Source: Gemmatimonadota bacterium
GTDB lineage: Bacteria > Gemmatimonadota > Gemmatimonadetes > Longimicrobiales > Gaopeijiaceae
Direction: 5' to 3'
Length of the DNA: 64,000 nt
Assembly (NCBI GenBank): GCA_022823145.1
Contig: JAJDXS010000029.1
Span: 186,001-250,000 of the forward strand
Position 1 is the stretch's first letter; each line of letters starts with the position of its first letter. The notes below the pieces were generated by a model, which was not told where the DNA came from, made no database searches, and saw only the letters and a program-made list of their open reading frames with translations. Positions 8,371 to 19,556 of this stretch are shown piece by piece. The position numbers and the translations under genes are program-made.

Positions 8371-9645
8371 GTGGGGATGATGAGCAGCACGAGAGAAGGG
8401 CGCCGCAGGGTCGCCATAACCGGAATGGGGATGGTCACTCCAGTCGGGCTGGATCTTTCGTCCAGTTGGGACGCGCTGCTTGCGGGAACCTCGGGCGGTG
8501 GCCCCATCACGCGCTTCGACACGGAAGGCTTTGCGACGCGCATAGCCTGCGAGGTGAAGGGATTCGACCCGGGACGGTACGTGACCCGGAAGGAAGTCCG
8601 CCGGTACGACACGTACCTGCACTTCGCGATCGCGGCGGCCAGCGAAGCCATGGATTCGGCCGGACTCTCGGGCCCTCCCCCGGGATGCGATCCGGGCGCC
8701 TTCGGTGTGATCATCGGCAGCGGCGTAGGGGGAATCGCAACCCTCGAAGCGAACTGCCTGACCCTGTTCCGGAAGGGTCCCGGCCGGGTGAGTCCCTTCT
8801 TCGTGCCCATGTTCATTCCGGACATGGCCTCGGGTCTCGTCTCGATCCGGTACGGCCTGCAGGGGCCCAACTACGCAACGGTCTCCGCCTGCGCGTCGAG
8901 CGCACATGCGATCGGCGATGCCGCGAGGCACATCCAGCGGGGAGACGCCGACCTCATGCTGGCCGGGGGCACCGAGGCGGCGGTCACGCCGATCACGATC
9001 GCGGGTTTCGCGGCGATGAAGGCGATGTCGAGGCGCAACGACGATCCCGAGGGAGCGAGTCGGCCCTTCGACGCCACCAGGGACGGATTCGTCATCGGCG
9101 AAGGCGCGGGCTGCTTCGTGCTGGAGGAGATGGGGCACGCCCGCGCCCGCGGGGTCGAGATTCTTGGCGAGGTCGCCGGCTACGGCGCGTCGGGCGACGC
9201 GTATCACATCACGGCTCCTCCGCCGGAAGCGGAGGGCGCCAGGTCCGCGATGCGCACGGCCATCGAGGACGCGCAGCTGACTCCGGACGACGTCGACTAC
9301 GTCAACGCCCACGGGACCTCGACGCCGCTCAACGACAAGTCCGAGACGCTGGCGATCAAGGAGGTCTTCGGTGCCGGGGCGTACGACGTCGTCGTCGGGT
9401 CGACCAAGTCCATGACGGGCCACCTTCTGGGTGCAGCGGGCGCCGTGGAGGCGGTGATCTGCGCGATGGTCTGCCGTACGGGCAGGATCCCGCCCACGAT
9501 CAACTTCTCCACAAAGGACGACGACTGCGACCTCGAGTATGCGCACGGCGGAATGATCGAGCGTCCGGTTTCGGCCGCGCTCAGCAACTCGTTCGGTTTC
9601 GGCGGGCACAACGCCTGCCTGGTCATCCGGAAATACGAGGAGTAG
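8371..9645 (+). CDS. fabF: Beta-ketoacyl-ACP synthase II
   Basis: FabF elongates acyl-ACP by condensation with malonyl-ACP. With the GTG at 8371 the protein has 424 residues. The catalytic set is Cys174 (VSACASSAHA), His314 (NAHGTSTPLND), Lys346 and His351 (GSTKSMTGHLLG). ATG codons at 8377 and 8380 are alternative starts; GGTGGGG at 8370-8376 could be the ribosome binding site but would be very close to either, so the exact start is uncertain by a few residues. ispF begins directly after the stop. Confidence 0.96.
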   Translation: MGMMSSTREGRRRVAITGMGMVTPVGLDLSSSWDALLAGTSGGGPITRFDTEGFATRIACEVKGFDPGRYVTRKEVRRYDTYLHFAIAAASEAMDSAGLSGPPPGCDPGAFGVIIGSGVGGIATLEANCLTLFRKGPGRVSPFFVPMFIPDMASGLVSIRYGLQGPNYATVSACASSAHAIGDAARHIQRGDADLMLAGGTEAAVTPITIAGFAAMKAMSRRNDDPEGASRPFDATRDGFVIGEGAGCFVLEEMGHARARGVEILGEVAGYGASGDAYHITAPPPEAEGARSAMRTAIEDAQLTPDDVDYVNAHGTSTPLNDKSETLAIKEVFGAGAYDVVVGSTKSMTGHLLGAAGAVEAVICAMVCRTGRIPPTINFSTKDDDCDLEYAHGGMIERPVSAALSNSFGFGGHNACLVIRKYEE

Positions 9646-10179
9646 ATGGGCGGTTCGCCCGGCGCTCGGGGGGCAGGGGAGCACCCTTCCCCCGTAGTGC
9701 GGGTCGGGACCGGTTATGATTCCCACCGCTTCGATCCACGCAGGCCGCTGAAGCTGGGCGGCGTCCACTTCCCCGGCAGCCCGGGGCTCAGCGGCTTCTC
9801 GGATGGGGACGCCGTGGCCCACGCGGTGATCGACGCGCTCCTGGGGGCCACGTGTCTGGGTGACATCGGCACTCACTTTCCGCCGGGCGAAGAGGCGTGG
9901 CGCGACGCGGACTCGATGGAACTGCTCGCGGCATCGGTCGCCATGTTGCGCGGCGAGGGTTGGGCGGTGGGAAACGTGGACGTGACGGTGATTTGCGAGC
10001 GGCCCCGCATCGGTCCCCGTGCGGCGGAGATGCGGGCGCGCCTGGCGGAGCGGATGGGTGTCAGGGCCGGGGCCGTGTCGGTAAAGGGCAAGAGCAACGA
10101 GGCAATGGGGTGGATCGGGCGGGGGGAGGGAATCGCTGTGCACGCCGTCGCGACGGTGGTTCGAGCCTCCCGCAGCTAG
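9646..10179 (+). CDS. ispF: 2-C-methyl-D-erythritol 2,4-cyclodiphosphate synthase
   Basis: IspF closes the cyclodiphosphate ring in the MEP isoprenoid pathway, acting as a trimer with a metal held by Asp/His residues. Asp25 and His27 in GTGYDSHRF and His59 in SDGDAVAHAVIDALLGA are the expected ligands, and the C-terminal segment KGKSNEAMGWIGRGEG is diagnostic. At 177 residues it is about 18 longer than usual because of a low-complexity N-terminal extension; a later start cannot be excluded. The ATG follows the fabF stop with GAGGAG just upstream. ispD is not in the window. Confidence 0.94.
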   Translation: MGGSPGARGAGEHPSPVVRVGTGYDSHRFDPRRPLKLGGVHFPGSPGLSGFSDGDAVAHAVIDALLGATCLGDIGTHFPPGEEAWRDADSMELLAASVAMLRGEGWAVGNVDVTVICERPRIGPRAAEMRARLAERMGVRAGAVSVKGKSNEAMGWIGRGEGIAVHAVATVVRASRS

Positions 10180-10200
10180 CGCGGAAAGGGCGGCGACACA

Positions 10201-10896
10201 GTGGACGGAGCGGTCGACCTGCTGACCGGGTTGCCACCCTCGCTGGTCTATCCGGTGCTGGCTGCCGGCGCGGTCGTCGAGAACATCCTGCCGGTCGTAC
10301 CCGCCGACACGTTCATCGTGGTGGGCGGCTTCATCGCGGGACTCGGAAGGGTCGGCATCCTGCCCGTTTTCCTCACCGTGTGGCTCTTCAATGTGGCCGG
10401 GGCGGTGGCTGTCTACCTGCTCGGCCTGCGGTACGGGCGAGCCTTCTTCCACACCGGAGCCGGCCAGCGCCTTGTCCCGAGGGGAGGAATGCGGCGCATG
10501 GAGTCCTTCTATCGGCGCTGGGGCGTCGCGGCCATCTTCGTGGCCCGCTTCCTGCCCGGGTTTCGCGCCCTGGTCCCGGTCTTCGCCGGTGTGGCTGGCG
10601 TGGGGTCGCTCCGGGTGGTCCCTCCGCTGCTCGCCGCGTCGGCGGTCTGGTACGGTGCGCTGGTGCGTGTCGGTTACCTGGCGGGTGACAACCTGGAGGC
10701 GGTGATGAACGCGCTGGCCCGCACGAACCGGGGGCTGCTCGCCGCGTCGGCGGTGCTGGCGATCGCGTTGCTCATCGGCTGGTGGCGGTACGGACGGCGG
10801 GCGGGGGTCGCTGCGCAGGTCCGAAGTGGGGCGGGGGAGGAGGGTCCGCGTGGACCGCCCGGAAAGCGCGCCAGGCGACGGGACGACGCTCAGTGA
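10201..10896 (+). CDS. DedA-family (VTT domain) membrane protein
   Basis: This 231-residue integral membrane protein shows the DedA/SNARE-associated (VTT) pattern: an N-terminal amphipathic segment with AGAVVENILPVVPADTFIVV, a re-entrant glycine-rich loop, and FVARFLPGFRALVPVFAGVAG, the conserved FxRFxPGxR motif near residues 115-124. Recent work assigned some DedA proteins (UptA) to recycling of undecaprenyl phosphate across the membrane; others move phospholipids. Specific function here is unproven. The start is GTG at 10201. The gene ends with a basic tail and overlaps xerD by four bases (GTGA). Confidence 0.9.
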   Translation: MDGAVDLLTGLPPSLVYPVLAAGAVVENILPVVPADTFIVVGGFIAGLGRVGILPVFLTVWLFNVAGAVAVYLLGLRYGRAFFHTGAGQRLVPRGGMRRMESFYRRWGVAAIFVARFLPGFRALVPVFAGVAGVGSLRVVPPLLAASAVWYGALVRVGYLAGDNLEAVMNALARTNRGLLAASAVLAIALLIGWWRYGRRAGVAAQVRSGAGEEGPRGPPGKRARRRDDAQ

Positions 10897-11831
10897 GGCA
10901 TGGGGGAAAGGGTCACGCCCTGGAGCGCCGCTTCCACCTCGAGCCGTTCCTGGATTTCCTCGCACTCGAAAGGGGGCTCCGCCCCCGGAGCTGCGCGGCG
11001 TACCGGAGCGACCTGACGCGCTTTCTCGCTTATCTCGATGATCGCGGGACCGCGGAGGGGCCCGGTAGCGTCGACCATGTCATCCTGCAGGAATATGCGG
11101 GACACCTTCACCGGGCGGGGATGGCGCCCGGGTCGATCCGAAGGGCGCAGTCCGCCCTGCGCGCCTACTTCGGCTTCCTGGCGGAAGAGGGTATCGTCAC
11201 CGAAGACCCGTCGGACAGGATGGAACGCCCGGCCACCGGCAGGAGGCTGCCCGAGTTCCTGAGCCAGGAGGAGGCGGCACGCCTGGTGGAGGCGGTGGAT
11301 CCGGATTCAGCCGTGTACTGGCGGGATCGGGCCGTCCTCGAACTGCTCTATGCGACCGGAATGCGGGTGAGCGAGCTGACCCGTCTGGCGCTGGCGGATC
11401 TGGACCTGGAGCACGCGAGTTGCCTGGTGTTCGGCAAGGGTGGGAAGGAGCGCCTCGTTCCGGTCGGGGCGACGGCGGTCGATGTGGCCGGGCGCTACCT
11501 GCGGCTGGTCAGGCCCGCTCTGGATCGGGGCATGGGAGGAGGCGTCGTCTTCCTCAACCACCGTGGCACGCCGCTGAGCCGGATGTCCGTGTGGACGATC
11601 GTGACGCGCGCCGCCGCGCGGGCCGGGATCGAGCGCCGGATATCACCCCACACCCTGCGGCACAGCTGCGCCACGCATCTGCTCGAGGGCGGGGCCGACC
11701 TGGCGGTGGTGCAGGAGCTGCTGGGGCACGCGGACATCTCCACCACCCAGATATACACGCACCTGGACCGTGAATACCTGCGCCGGACGCACCGGCGGTA
11801 TCATCCGCGGAGCCGCATGACCAGCGGCTGA
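10893..11831 (+). CDS. xerD: Tyrosine recombinase, XerD-type
   Basis: This 312-residue integrase-family recombinase has an N-terminal SAM-like core-binding domain (about 10-100) and a C-terminal catalytic domain with Arg158 (ATGMRVSEL), Lys182 (GKGGKERLVP), His253 and Arg256 (HTLRHSCATHLL), His279 (LLGHADISTTQIYTH) and nucleophile Tyr288. The length and motifs are those of XerC/XerD proteins that resolve chromosome dimers at dif, and a dif-like site is present at 37941-37968. XerD rather than XerC is my preference from similarity of the catalytic region. The start GTG at 10893 overlaps the dedA stop (GTGA). Confidence 0.92.
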   Translation: MRHGGKGHALERRFHLEPFLDFLALERGLRPRSCAAYRSDLTRFLAYLDDRGTAEGPGSVDHVILQEYAGHLHRAGMAPGSIRRAQSALRAYFGFLAEEGIVTEDPSDRMERPATGRRLPEFLSQEEAARLVEAVDPDSAVYWRDRAVLELLYATGMRVSELTRLALADLDLEHASCLVFGKGGKERLVPVGATAVDVAGRYLRLVRPALDRGMGGGVVFLNHRGTPLSRMSVWTIVTRAAARAGIERRISPHTLRHSCATHLLEGGADLAVVQELLGHADISTTQIYTHLDREYLRRTHRRYHPRSRMTSG

Positions 11832-11864
11832 ACCCACTCGATCCCTTACCGGCGCGCGGCCCCG

Positions 11865-13475
11865 CTATCTGCCGGGCGGTGCGGTCTCTCTGGTTTCGTC
11901 GACCAGCGTGAACAGCTCAGCGGGCGTGCGCGCGGAGCGGGCAAGGCGAAGGGCCTCGGCGAGCGCCTCGTCGCGCTCCGCCTGGACCAGGAGTCGCAGG
12001 GCCGGGGCGTTCGCGCGGTACAGGTAGTGAAGCTGGGTCTGGCGGTCGAGATACGCGCGCGCCACGGGATCCTCAACGATCTCGGGATCCATTCCGGCCT
12101 CCACCAACTCCGCGGCCAGACCGTCGAACGCAGTGGAAGGCAGCACCTCGATCTCGCCCGCGGCAAGCGCCCTCTTGGCGAGATCGAAGGCATGGTCCCG
12201 AATCAATGTCCCGAAGGGCACCTGTGCTTCGTTCGCGTTGTTGACGAGGCGACGTTCCTGTTCCAGAACCCGCGTTTCCACTTCGAGGTCGGGGATGATC
12301 CCCCCACCCGTCGGGAGTTCCCTGCCGGCAGCGGTCACAACGGGATCCGGCAGGCTTGCATCCTCCGGCTTCAGCGAGCCGTCCCTGTGGCGAGCGCGGT
12401 TCAGCGACCTGCCGAGCGGCGTGTACCAGGATCCGGTCGTGATGCTGATCTGTCGCCCGGCGGGCAGGGGGTAGTGTGTCTGCACGGCTCCCTTGCCGAA
12501 CGTCCTCCGTCCGACCACGACGGCGCGGTCGTTGTCCTGCAGAGCTCCCGAGATGATCTCGGCAGCCGACGCCGTATACGCGTCCACGAGGATGACGATG
12601 GGCGTCTCAGCGATGCGCGCCGGGCTTCGAGCCGTCCATTCCTGGTTTGATACGGCGCCCGCAACCCCTCGGGAGTCCACGCTCGCCAGCTTCTCGCCCG
12701 GCGCGAGCAACATGTCCGCAATCTGTAGCGATTCATCCAGATAGCCCCCCGGATTGCCCCTCAGATCCACGATCAGTGCCTCCGCACCCTCGTACTCCTC
12801 CAGCGCCTGTCTGAGTTCCTCCGACACACCCCGCGCGATCCTGTCGATGCCGAAATAGGCGATTCCGTCCTCGACCCACGTCGCAGCCACCGCCTCCACA
12901 TGGACGTTGTCACGCACGATCGAGAAGGGGATTGGCTCCGAGAAGCCGTCGCGGGCGACCCGGATTCGCACCACGGAGCCGGGCTCCCCACGGATCGAGT
13001 CGCGCGCCTGGTCGAGCGTCCAGTCGCGGGCGTCGTTGCCCTCGACCCACACGATCCTGTCGCCCACCAGCATGCCCACGCCTTCGGCGGGAGTGTCCCG
13101 GAAGACCGCCGTCACGGTCACGCGCGAGTCCATCATCGTGATCTGGACACCGATCCCGGCGTAGTCGCCGGTGTTGGTCTCGCGGAAGCGGTCGTATTCC
13201 GCCGGTGTGTAGACGGTGGCATACGGATCGTCCAGCTGCTCCAGCAGCCCCTCGAGTGCCCGGTCCCACAGGACCGAGTCGGCCAGGGCCGACGAATGGA
13301 AGTGGGAGATCGTCGACAGGGCCTGGAGGAAGACCTGAGCCTCCGCGGACTCGATGTCGACGGACGGCAACCGGCTGCCTCTCTGACCCGGCGACCCCGC
13401 GCTCTGGCCGGCGACCGGGATTGCAAGGGCGGCCAGAGCCGCCAGGAGGAGGGTCGAGCGGAGGAATCTGAGCAT
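11865..13475 (-). CDS. C-terminal processing peptidase (S41 family)
   Basis: This 536-residue protease has a signal peptide (MLRFLRSTLLLAALAALAIP, cleavage near VAGQS), so it acts in the periplasm or at the membrane. A PDZ domain (about 105-175, VTVTAVFRDTPAEGVGMLVGDRI) precedes the S41 catalytic domain with DLRGNPGG (237-244), Ser303 in YTASAAE and Lys328 in FGKG, the Ser-Lys dyad of CtpA/Prc enzymes. Such proteases trim proteins and cell-wall hydrolases from the C-terminus. It is one of only two protein genes on the minus strand left of dif and is divergent from nadE. The ATG at 13475 was chosen because it starts the signal peptide. Confidence 0.93.
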   Translation of the reverse strand: MLRFLRSTLLLAALAALAIPVAGQSAGSPGQRGSRLPSVDIESAEAQVFLQALSTISHFHSSALADSVLWDRALEGLLEQLDDPYATVYTPAEYDRFRETNTGDYAGIGVQITMMDSRVTVTAVFRDTPAEGVGMLVGDRIVWVEGNDARDWTLDQARDSIRGEPGSVVRIRVARDGFSEPIPFSIVRDNVHVEAVAATWVEDGIAYFGIDRIARGVSEELRQALEEYEGAEALIVDLRGNPGGYLDESLQIADMLLAPGEKLASVDSRGVAGAVSNQEWTARSPARIAETPIVILVDAYTASAAEIISGALQDNDRAVVVGRRTFGKGAVQTHYPLPAGRQISITTGSWYTPLGRSLNRARHRDGSLKPEDASLPDPVVTAAGRELPTGGGIIPDLEVETRVLEQERRLVNNANEAQVPFGTLIRDHAFDLAKRALAAGEIEVLPSTAFDGLAAELVEAGMDPEIVEDPVARAYLDRQTQLHYLYRANAPALRLLVQAERDEALAEALRLARSARTPAELFTLVDETRETAPPGR

Positions 13476-13492
13476 TTTGGCTTTCTTTCTGT

Positions 13493-13508
13493 GGTGCGGA
13501 AACGCACC
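13493..13508. promoter_or_regulatory. GAAA-tetraloop inverted repeat between ctp and nadE
   Basis: GGTGCG and CGCACC form a perfect 6-bp stem closing a GAAA loop on the + strand. It lies in the 111-base divergent intergenic region between the S41 protease and nadE. TAGATT at 13509-13514 just beyond it could be a -10 element for nadE. The hairpin may act in the 5' leader of the protease transcript or as an operator. Confidence 0.35.
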
Positions 13509-13586
13509 TAGATTATGGCGCGAAGTCAGGCGGCGGGGCCAGTCCCCACACTGTTCGAATCCGTTTGTGACGGTCGGGAGCACTCC

Positions 13587-15371
13587 ATGGGCAACGGCCA
13601 GGACCTTCGGGTGGCCCTCTGTCAGGTCAAACCCCGAAAGGGAGCCGTGGAGGCCAACGCCGCCATGGTTCGCGACGCACTGCCGCGCGATGCGGACGTC
13701 GCCGTGTTCCCCGAAACCGTCCTGTCCGGCTATTTCGTCGAAGGCGCGGCCCACGAGGTCGCTCTCGCTCCCGGGGCGCTGGTCCAGTCTTTGGGAACGC
13801 CCCCCGAGGGACGGACCTGCGACGTGGCGCTCGGATTCTACGAGCGTGGGCGGCGCGGGGTGTACAACAGCATGGCCTACCTCACCCCGGGTGGGGACCG
13901 GTATGAGCTGGTTCATGTGCACCGGAAGGTCTTCCTGCCGACCTACGGACTCTTCGAAGAGGGGCGCTTCATCGAACCGGGGCGGCAGGTCAGTGCGTTC
14001 GAGACGCGCTTCGGAAGGATCGGCATGCTGATCTGCGAGGACCTCTGGCACTCGATCACCGCTTCGATTCTCGCACTGGACGGGGCGGAAATGATCCTTG
14101 CGGGGTGCGCCTCTCCCGCGCGTGGATTCAACTCCGCCGCCCCGAGGCCCGCGAACCTCGACGAGTGGGACCGCATCGCCGCGCGGGCGGCCAAGGAGCA
14201 CGGTGTCTTCATGATGGTCGCGCAGCTGGCGGGTTCCGAGGGGGGGAAGCTCTTCCCCGGGGGATCCTCGGCGTGGGCGCCGGACGGGACGCTGCTCCGC
14301 AGGGCTCCCCTCTTCTCCCATACCCGCACGGTTGTCGAGGTCGATTTCGACGAGATCCTGCGTGTGAGGACCGAGTCGCCCTTCCTCGCAGACCTCAGCA
14401 CGGCGTTTCCCCGGCTGCGGAGGTCCCTGGACCGGGCCTGGTCCGGTGAAAGACCACCGGCACGGGCCGCGGTGGACGGCCGTGCACCTGCGACAGGCGA
14501 TGAACCGGTCGCCCGGCGGCAGCGCGCACCGGACCGACCGAACGCAGCCGATCTCGCGGCGCTCGAGATCGATGCCGCGCTGGTCGAGGAAGCGCTCATC
14601 GAGTTCATCTCCGAGGAGGTGACGCGCCACCGGGGGTTCGGTCGGGTGGTCATCGGTGTGTCCGGCGGTGTCGATTCCGCGGTGTCCCTGTTCCTCGCCG
14701 CCAGGGCGCTGGGACCGGAGAACGTCTACGGATTCCGCCTCCCCTACGCGACCTCGAGTCCGGAGAGCCTTTCCCATGCGGCGCTCGCCATCGCGGCCAG
14801 CGGGGCGAGACAGCGCACGGTTTCGATCACGGATGCCGTGGACGGCTACCTGACGACTCACGAACCGGAACTGTCGGCGCTGCGGCGTGGCAATCTCGCG
14901 GCGCGACTGCGCTCCGTCGTGCTCTTCGACCAGTCCGCCAAGCTCGAGGCCCTTCCGCTTGGCACCGGCAACAAGAGCGAGCGGCTTCTCGGGTACTACA
15001 CCTGGCACGCCGACGACTCCCCCCCGATCAATCCCCTGGGCGACCTCTTCAAGACACAGGTCTGGCAGCTGGCCCGCCATCTGGGCGTCCCGGCCGAGAT
15101 CGTCGATAAGCCGGCGAGCGCCGACCTCGTGCGGGGCGTTCACGACGAGGACGAGCTCGGAATCTCCTACCACCGGGCCGACCCGATCCTCCACTGGCTG
15201 CTCAAGCGGCACAACGTCGAATCGCTGGTCCGGCTGGGGTTCGACAGGACCGAGGTCGAGATCGTCTGGCGCCGTCTCTCCTCGACCCACTGGAAGCGGG
15301 AGCTTCCGACCGTAGCTCTGCTTTCGGAAAGCGCGATCGGGGAGTCGTACCTGAGGCCGGTGGATTACTAG
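13587..15371 (+). CDS. nadE: Glutamine-dependent NAD+ synthetase
   Basis: NadE amidates deamido-NAD to NAD+ as the last step of NAD synthesis. The N-terminal nitrilase-type glutaminase domain has Glu43 (FPETVLSGY), Lys114 (VHRKVFLPTYG) and Cys150 (LICEDLWHS). A linker of about 50 residues leads to the synthetase domain with the P-loop SGGVDS at 359-364 and LPLGTGNKSER. The ATG at 13587 is preceded by GGGAG with 6-base spacing, so I prefer it (594 residues) to an upstream ATG at 13515 that lacks a ribosome binding site. Confidence 0.95.
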   Translation: MGNGQDLRVALCQVKPRKGAVEANAAMVRDALPRDADVAVFPETVLSGYFVEGAAHEVALAPGALVQSLGTPPEGRTCDVALGFYERGRRGVYNSMAYLTPGGDRYELVHVHRKVFLPTYGLFEEGRFIEPGRQVSAFETRFGRIGMLICEDLWHSITASILALDGAEMILAGCASPARGFNSAAPRPANLDEWDRIAARAAKEHGVFMMVAQLAGSEGGKLFPGGSSAWAPDGTLLRRAPLFSHTRTVVEVDFDEILRVRTESPFLADLSTAFPRLRRSLDRAWSGERPPARAAVDGRAPATGDEPVARRQRAPDRPNAADLAALEIDAALVEEALIEFISEEVTRHRGFGRVVIGVSGGVDSAVSLFLAARALGPENVYGFRLPYATSSPESLSHAALAIAASGARQRTVSITDAVDGYLTTHEPELSALRRGNLAARLRSVVLFDQSAKLEALPLGTGNKSERLLGYYTWHADDSPPINPLGDLFKTQVWQLARHLGVPAEIVDKPASADLVRGVHDEDELGISYHRADPILHWLLKRHNVESLVRLGFDRTEVEIVWRRLSSTHWKRELPTVALLSESAIGESYLRPVDY

Positions 15372-15375
15372 CGCT

Positions 15376-16386
15376 TCACTCCGGGCGCCCGAGTTCGGGA
15401 CCCGGGGTCAGCTCGCCGTCGATGATGGCCGCGAGCTCCTCCTCCCGCCGCCAGTGGGCCTCGAGTTCCGCCACCTCCATCGACAGAAGCAGCCGCTCGT
15501 GCTCCTCATGGACCGCGATTTCGAGCGCGACCTGCCCCGTGTTGCTGAGACTGCCAAGGGCCGCTCCCGACCCCAGGATCCGCGAAGGCAGCCTTTCGGT
15601 ACCACCCGCGAAGTCGATCAGCTTCACGGCCCCCTCCACGCGTTGTTCGGAAGACCCGGCGAAGTGATGATAGGCCAGCACCCGCCTCAGCAGACGCCCC
15701 GCCTCGTGGCCGTCGAGCCGCTGGCCGGCGTCTTCGTGCCCGCGGCAGCGCTCGCATGACACCACGACGCCGGGAGATTCCTCGTCACCCGTCACGACCA
15801 GGCGCTCGCGATCCCGGTAACGCAGCCGGGTGAGCGTGGATCCGCAGCGCAGACAGTGGGCGCGTCCCCGCCACGCCGTACTTCCGAACCGCATCCAGCG
15901 AGCCCCGCCCGTGACCACCCCGGGCGCCCGGCGCCAGAGAATCCAGGCCGCCACGAAGCTGATCCCCCCCGTCGCGGCCGAACCCGCGATCACGCCTGCC
16001 GCGCCGGCGGCGGCCGCCACGGTGAGCTTGCGGTAGTTCTCCCTCCGCTTGCGGAACTCCCTCCCGTAGCGCCACCACGCCTCCTCCCGCAACGCCGCCT
16101 GTCCGACCCGCACGATCTCGAGCGGTCCGGCCCGCATGAGCGCCACGTTGTCCGTCCGCGAGAGCATGCGGGCCTTGTCGGTGACCAGCTTCTCGAGTTC
16201 CTGCAACGCCTCCCAGCGGGACTCCAGGGGCACGAGGGACCACCTCGCGCACGCTCCGCAGACCTGCCAGAGGCGACCCTTCACCGGGTCGTAGGCCACC
16301 CGGCGCCCCCTGTCGAGGTGCTCGAGAGCGTCATTCGGCCTGAATTCGGCGCTGCAGACGAGACAGGTACGGTACATGTCGGCCAT
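15376..16386 (-). CDS. Zinc-ribbon membrane protein of unknown function
   Basis: I do not recognise this 336-residue protein. It has four CxxC pairs that could form two zinc ribbons: CLVC near residue 8 with CGAC near 43, and CLRC near 178 with CERC near 210. A hydrophobic alanine/glycine-rich stretch at about 120-152 could be one or two membrane segments. The C-terminal part (about 265-330) is helical and acidic. It is on the minus strand, convergent with nadE (4 bases apart) and divergent from the amidotransferase gene. A TATAAT box lies 10 bases upstream of its ATG. Confidence 0.7.
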   Translation of the reverse strand: MADMYRTCLVCSAEFRPNDALEHLDRGRRVAYDPVKGRLWQVCGACARWSLVPLESRWEALQELEKLVTDKARMLSRTDNVALMRAGPLEIVRVGQAALREEAWWRYGREFRKRRENYRKLTVAAAAGAAGVIAGSAATGGISFVAAWILWRRAPGVVTGGARWMRFGSTAWRGRAHCLRCGSTLTRLRYRDRERLVVTGDEESPGVVVSCERCRGHEDAGQRLDGHEAGRLLRRVLAYHHFAGSSEQRVEGAVKLIDFAGGTERLPSRILGSGAALGSLSNTGQVALEIAVHEEHERLLLSMEVAELEAHWRREEELAAIIDGELTPGPELGRPE

Positions 16387-16396
16387 GATGATCAGT

Positions 16397-16402
16397 ATTA
16401 TA
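16397..16402 (-). promoter_or_regulatory. Candidate -10 element for the zinc-ribbon gene
   Basis: A perfect TATAAT on the minus strand lies 10 bases before the ATG at 16386, in an AT-rich island unusual for this region. No good -35 is visible at normal spacing. The leader would be only a few bases, so this gene may also be translated from a near-leaderless transcript. Confidence 0.45.
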
Positions 16403-16488
16403 TGCGGATCAATATCCCGTGTACCGGTCGCGTGGCCTTGCCCAGCCGCGAATCCGCCGGTGCAGGTTCCCTCGCTTCCGGTACGGCC

Positions 16489-17082
16489 ATGCTGTCGGTC
16501 ATCGACAACTACGACTCATTCACCTGGAATCTGGTGCAGATCCTCGGCGATCTGGGCCAGGAGCCCCGCGTCTACCGGAACGACGCGGTTACGCCGGAGG
16601 AGCTGCGGCGTGCGGGAACCACCCGTCTGGTGATCTCGCCGGGCCCGAAGACCCCGTCCGAAGCGGGGGTGAGCATCGCCGCCATCCGCGAACTGGGGCC
16701 GGAAGTTCCGACGCTCGGGGTCTGCCTCGGGCACCAGGCCATCGGCGAGGCCTACGGCGGGCGCACGATCCGCGCCGCCAGGACGGTCCACGGAAAGACA
16801 TCGCTGGTCGTCCATGAAGGAGATCCGCTGTTCGAAGGCATCCCGTCGCCCGTGGAGGTGACGCGCTACCATTCCCTCGTCACCGCTCCCGAGCTTCCGG
16901 CGCCGCTGGTCGCGATCGCGTGGAGCGCGGATCCGGCTGACCGGGGAGAGATCCAGGCGATGCGCCACCGGAAACACCCTGTGTGGGGCGTTCAATTCCA
17001 CCCCGAGTCGTGGTTCACGGAGCACGGCCGCCGGCTGCTGGAGAACTTCCTGCGGGTTGCTCGAGGGGTGGCGCGAGGGTAG
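16489..17082 (+). CDS. Class I glutamine amidotransferase (TrpG/PabA type)
   Basis: This 197-residue protein is the glutaminase subunit that supplies ammonia to anthranilate synthase (TrpE) or aminodeoxychorismate synthase (PabB). It has MLSVIDNYDSFTWNLVQ at the start, LVISPGPKTPSEAG, the nucleophile segment GVCLGHQAIGE and the C-terminal His-Glu pair in QFHPESW. No trpE or pabB is in the window, so trpG and pabA cannot be told apart. The ATG at 16489 is the family start but has a poor ribosome binding site. Confidence 0.9.
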   Translation: MLSVIDNYDSFTWNLVQILGDLGQEPRVYRNDAVTPEELRRAGTTRLVISPGPKTPSEAGVSIAAIRELGPEVPTLGVCLGHQAIGEAYGGRTIRAARTVHGKTSLVVHEGDPLFEGIPSPVEVTRYHSLVTAPELPAPLVAIAWSADPADRGEIQAMRHRKHPVWGVQFHPESWFTEHGRRLLENFLRVARGVARG

Positions 17083-17090
17083 CTTGAAGT

Positions 17091-17105
17091 CCGTGATTCT
17101 CACGG
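17091..17105. other. Short inverted repeat before kdsB
   Basis: CCGTGA and TCACGG flank a 3-base loop in the 60-base gap between the amidotransferase gene and kdsB. No T-run follows, so a terminator role is weak. It may mark the boundary between the amidotransferase gene and the Kdo operon. Confidence 0.3.
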
Positions 17106-17142
17106 CTGCCACGGTTTCGAACCCCCGTGCCAGGGGGTCGTC

Positions 17143-19552
<2,410 letters not shown>

Positions 19553-19556
19553 TGTC

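Noticed and set aside
8311-10965. An open frame of 884 codons on the minus strand opposite acpP, fabF, ispF and dedA.
   Set aside because: It is rich in Arg, Pro, Gly and His, matches no protein and is an artefact of GC-rich codons opposite real genes. Similar long frames at 17642-19468, 25299-27560 and 34707-36734 were rejected for the same reason.
13476-15290. A long minus-strand extension upstream of the S41 protease.
   Set aside because: It is the antisense of nadE. The protease has a clear signal peptide starting at 13475.
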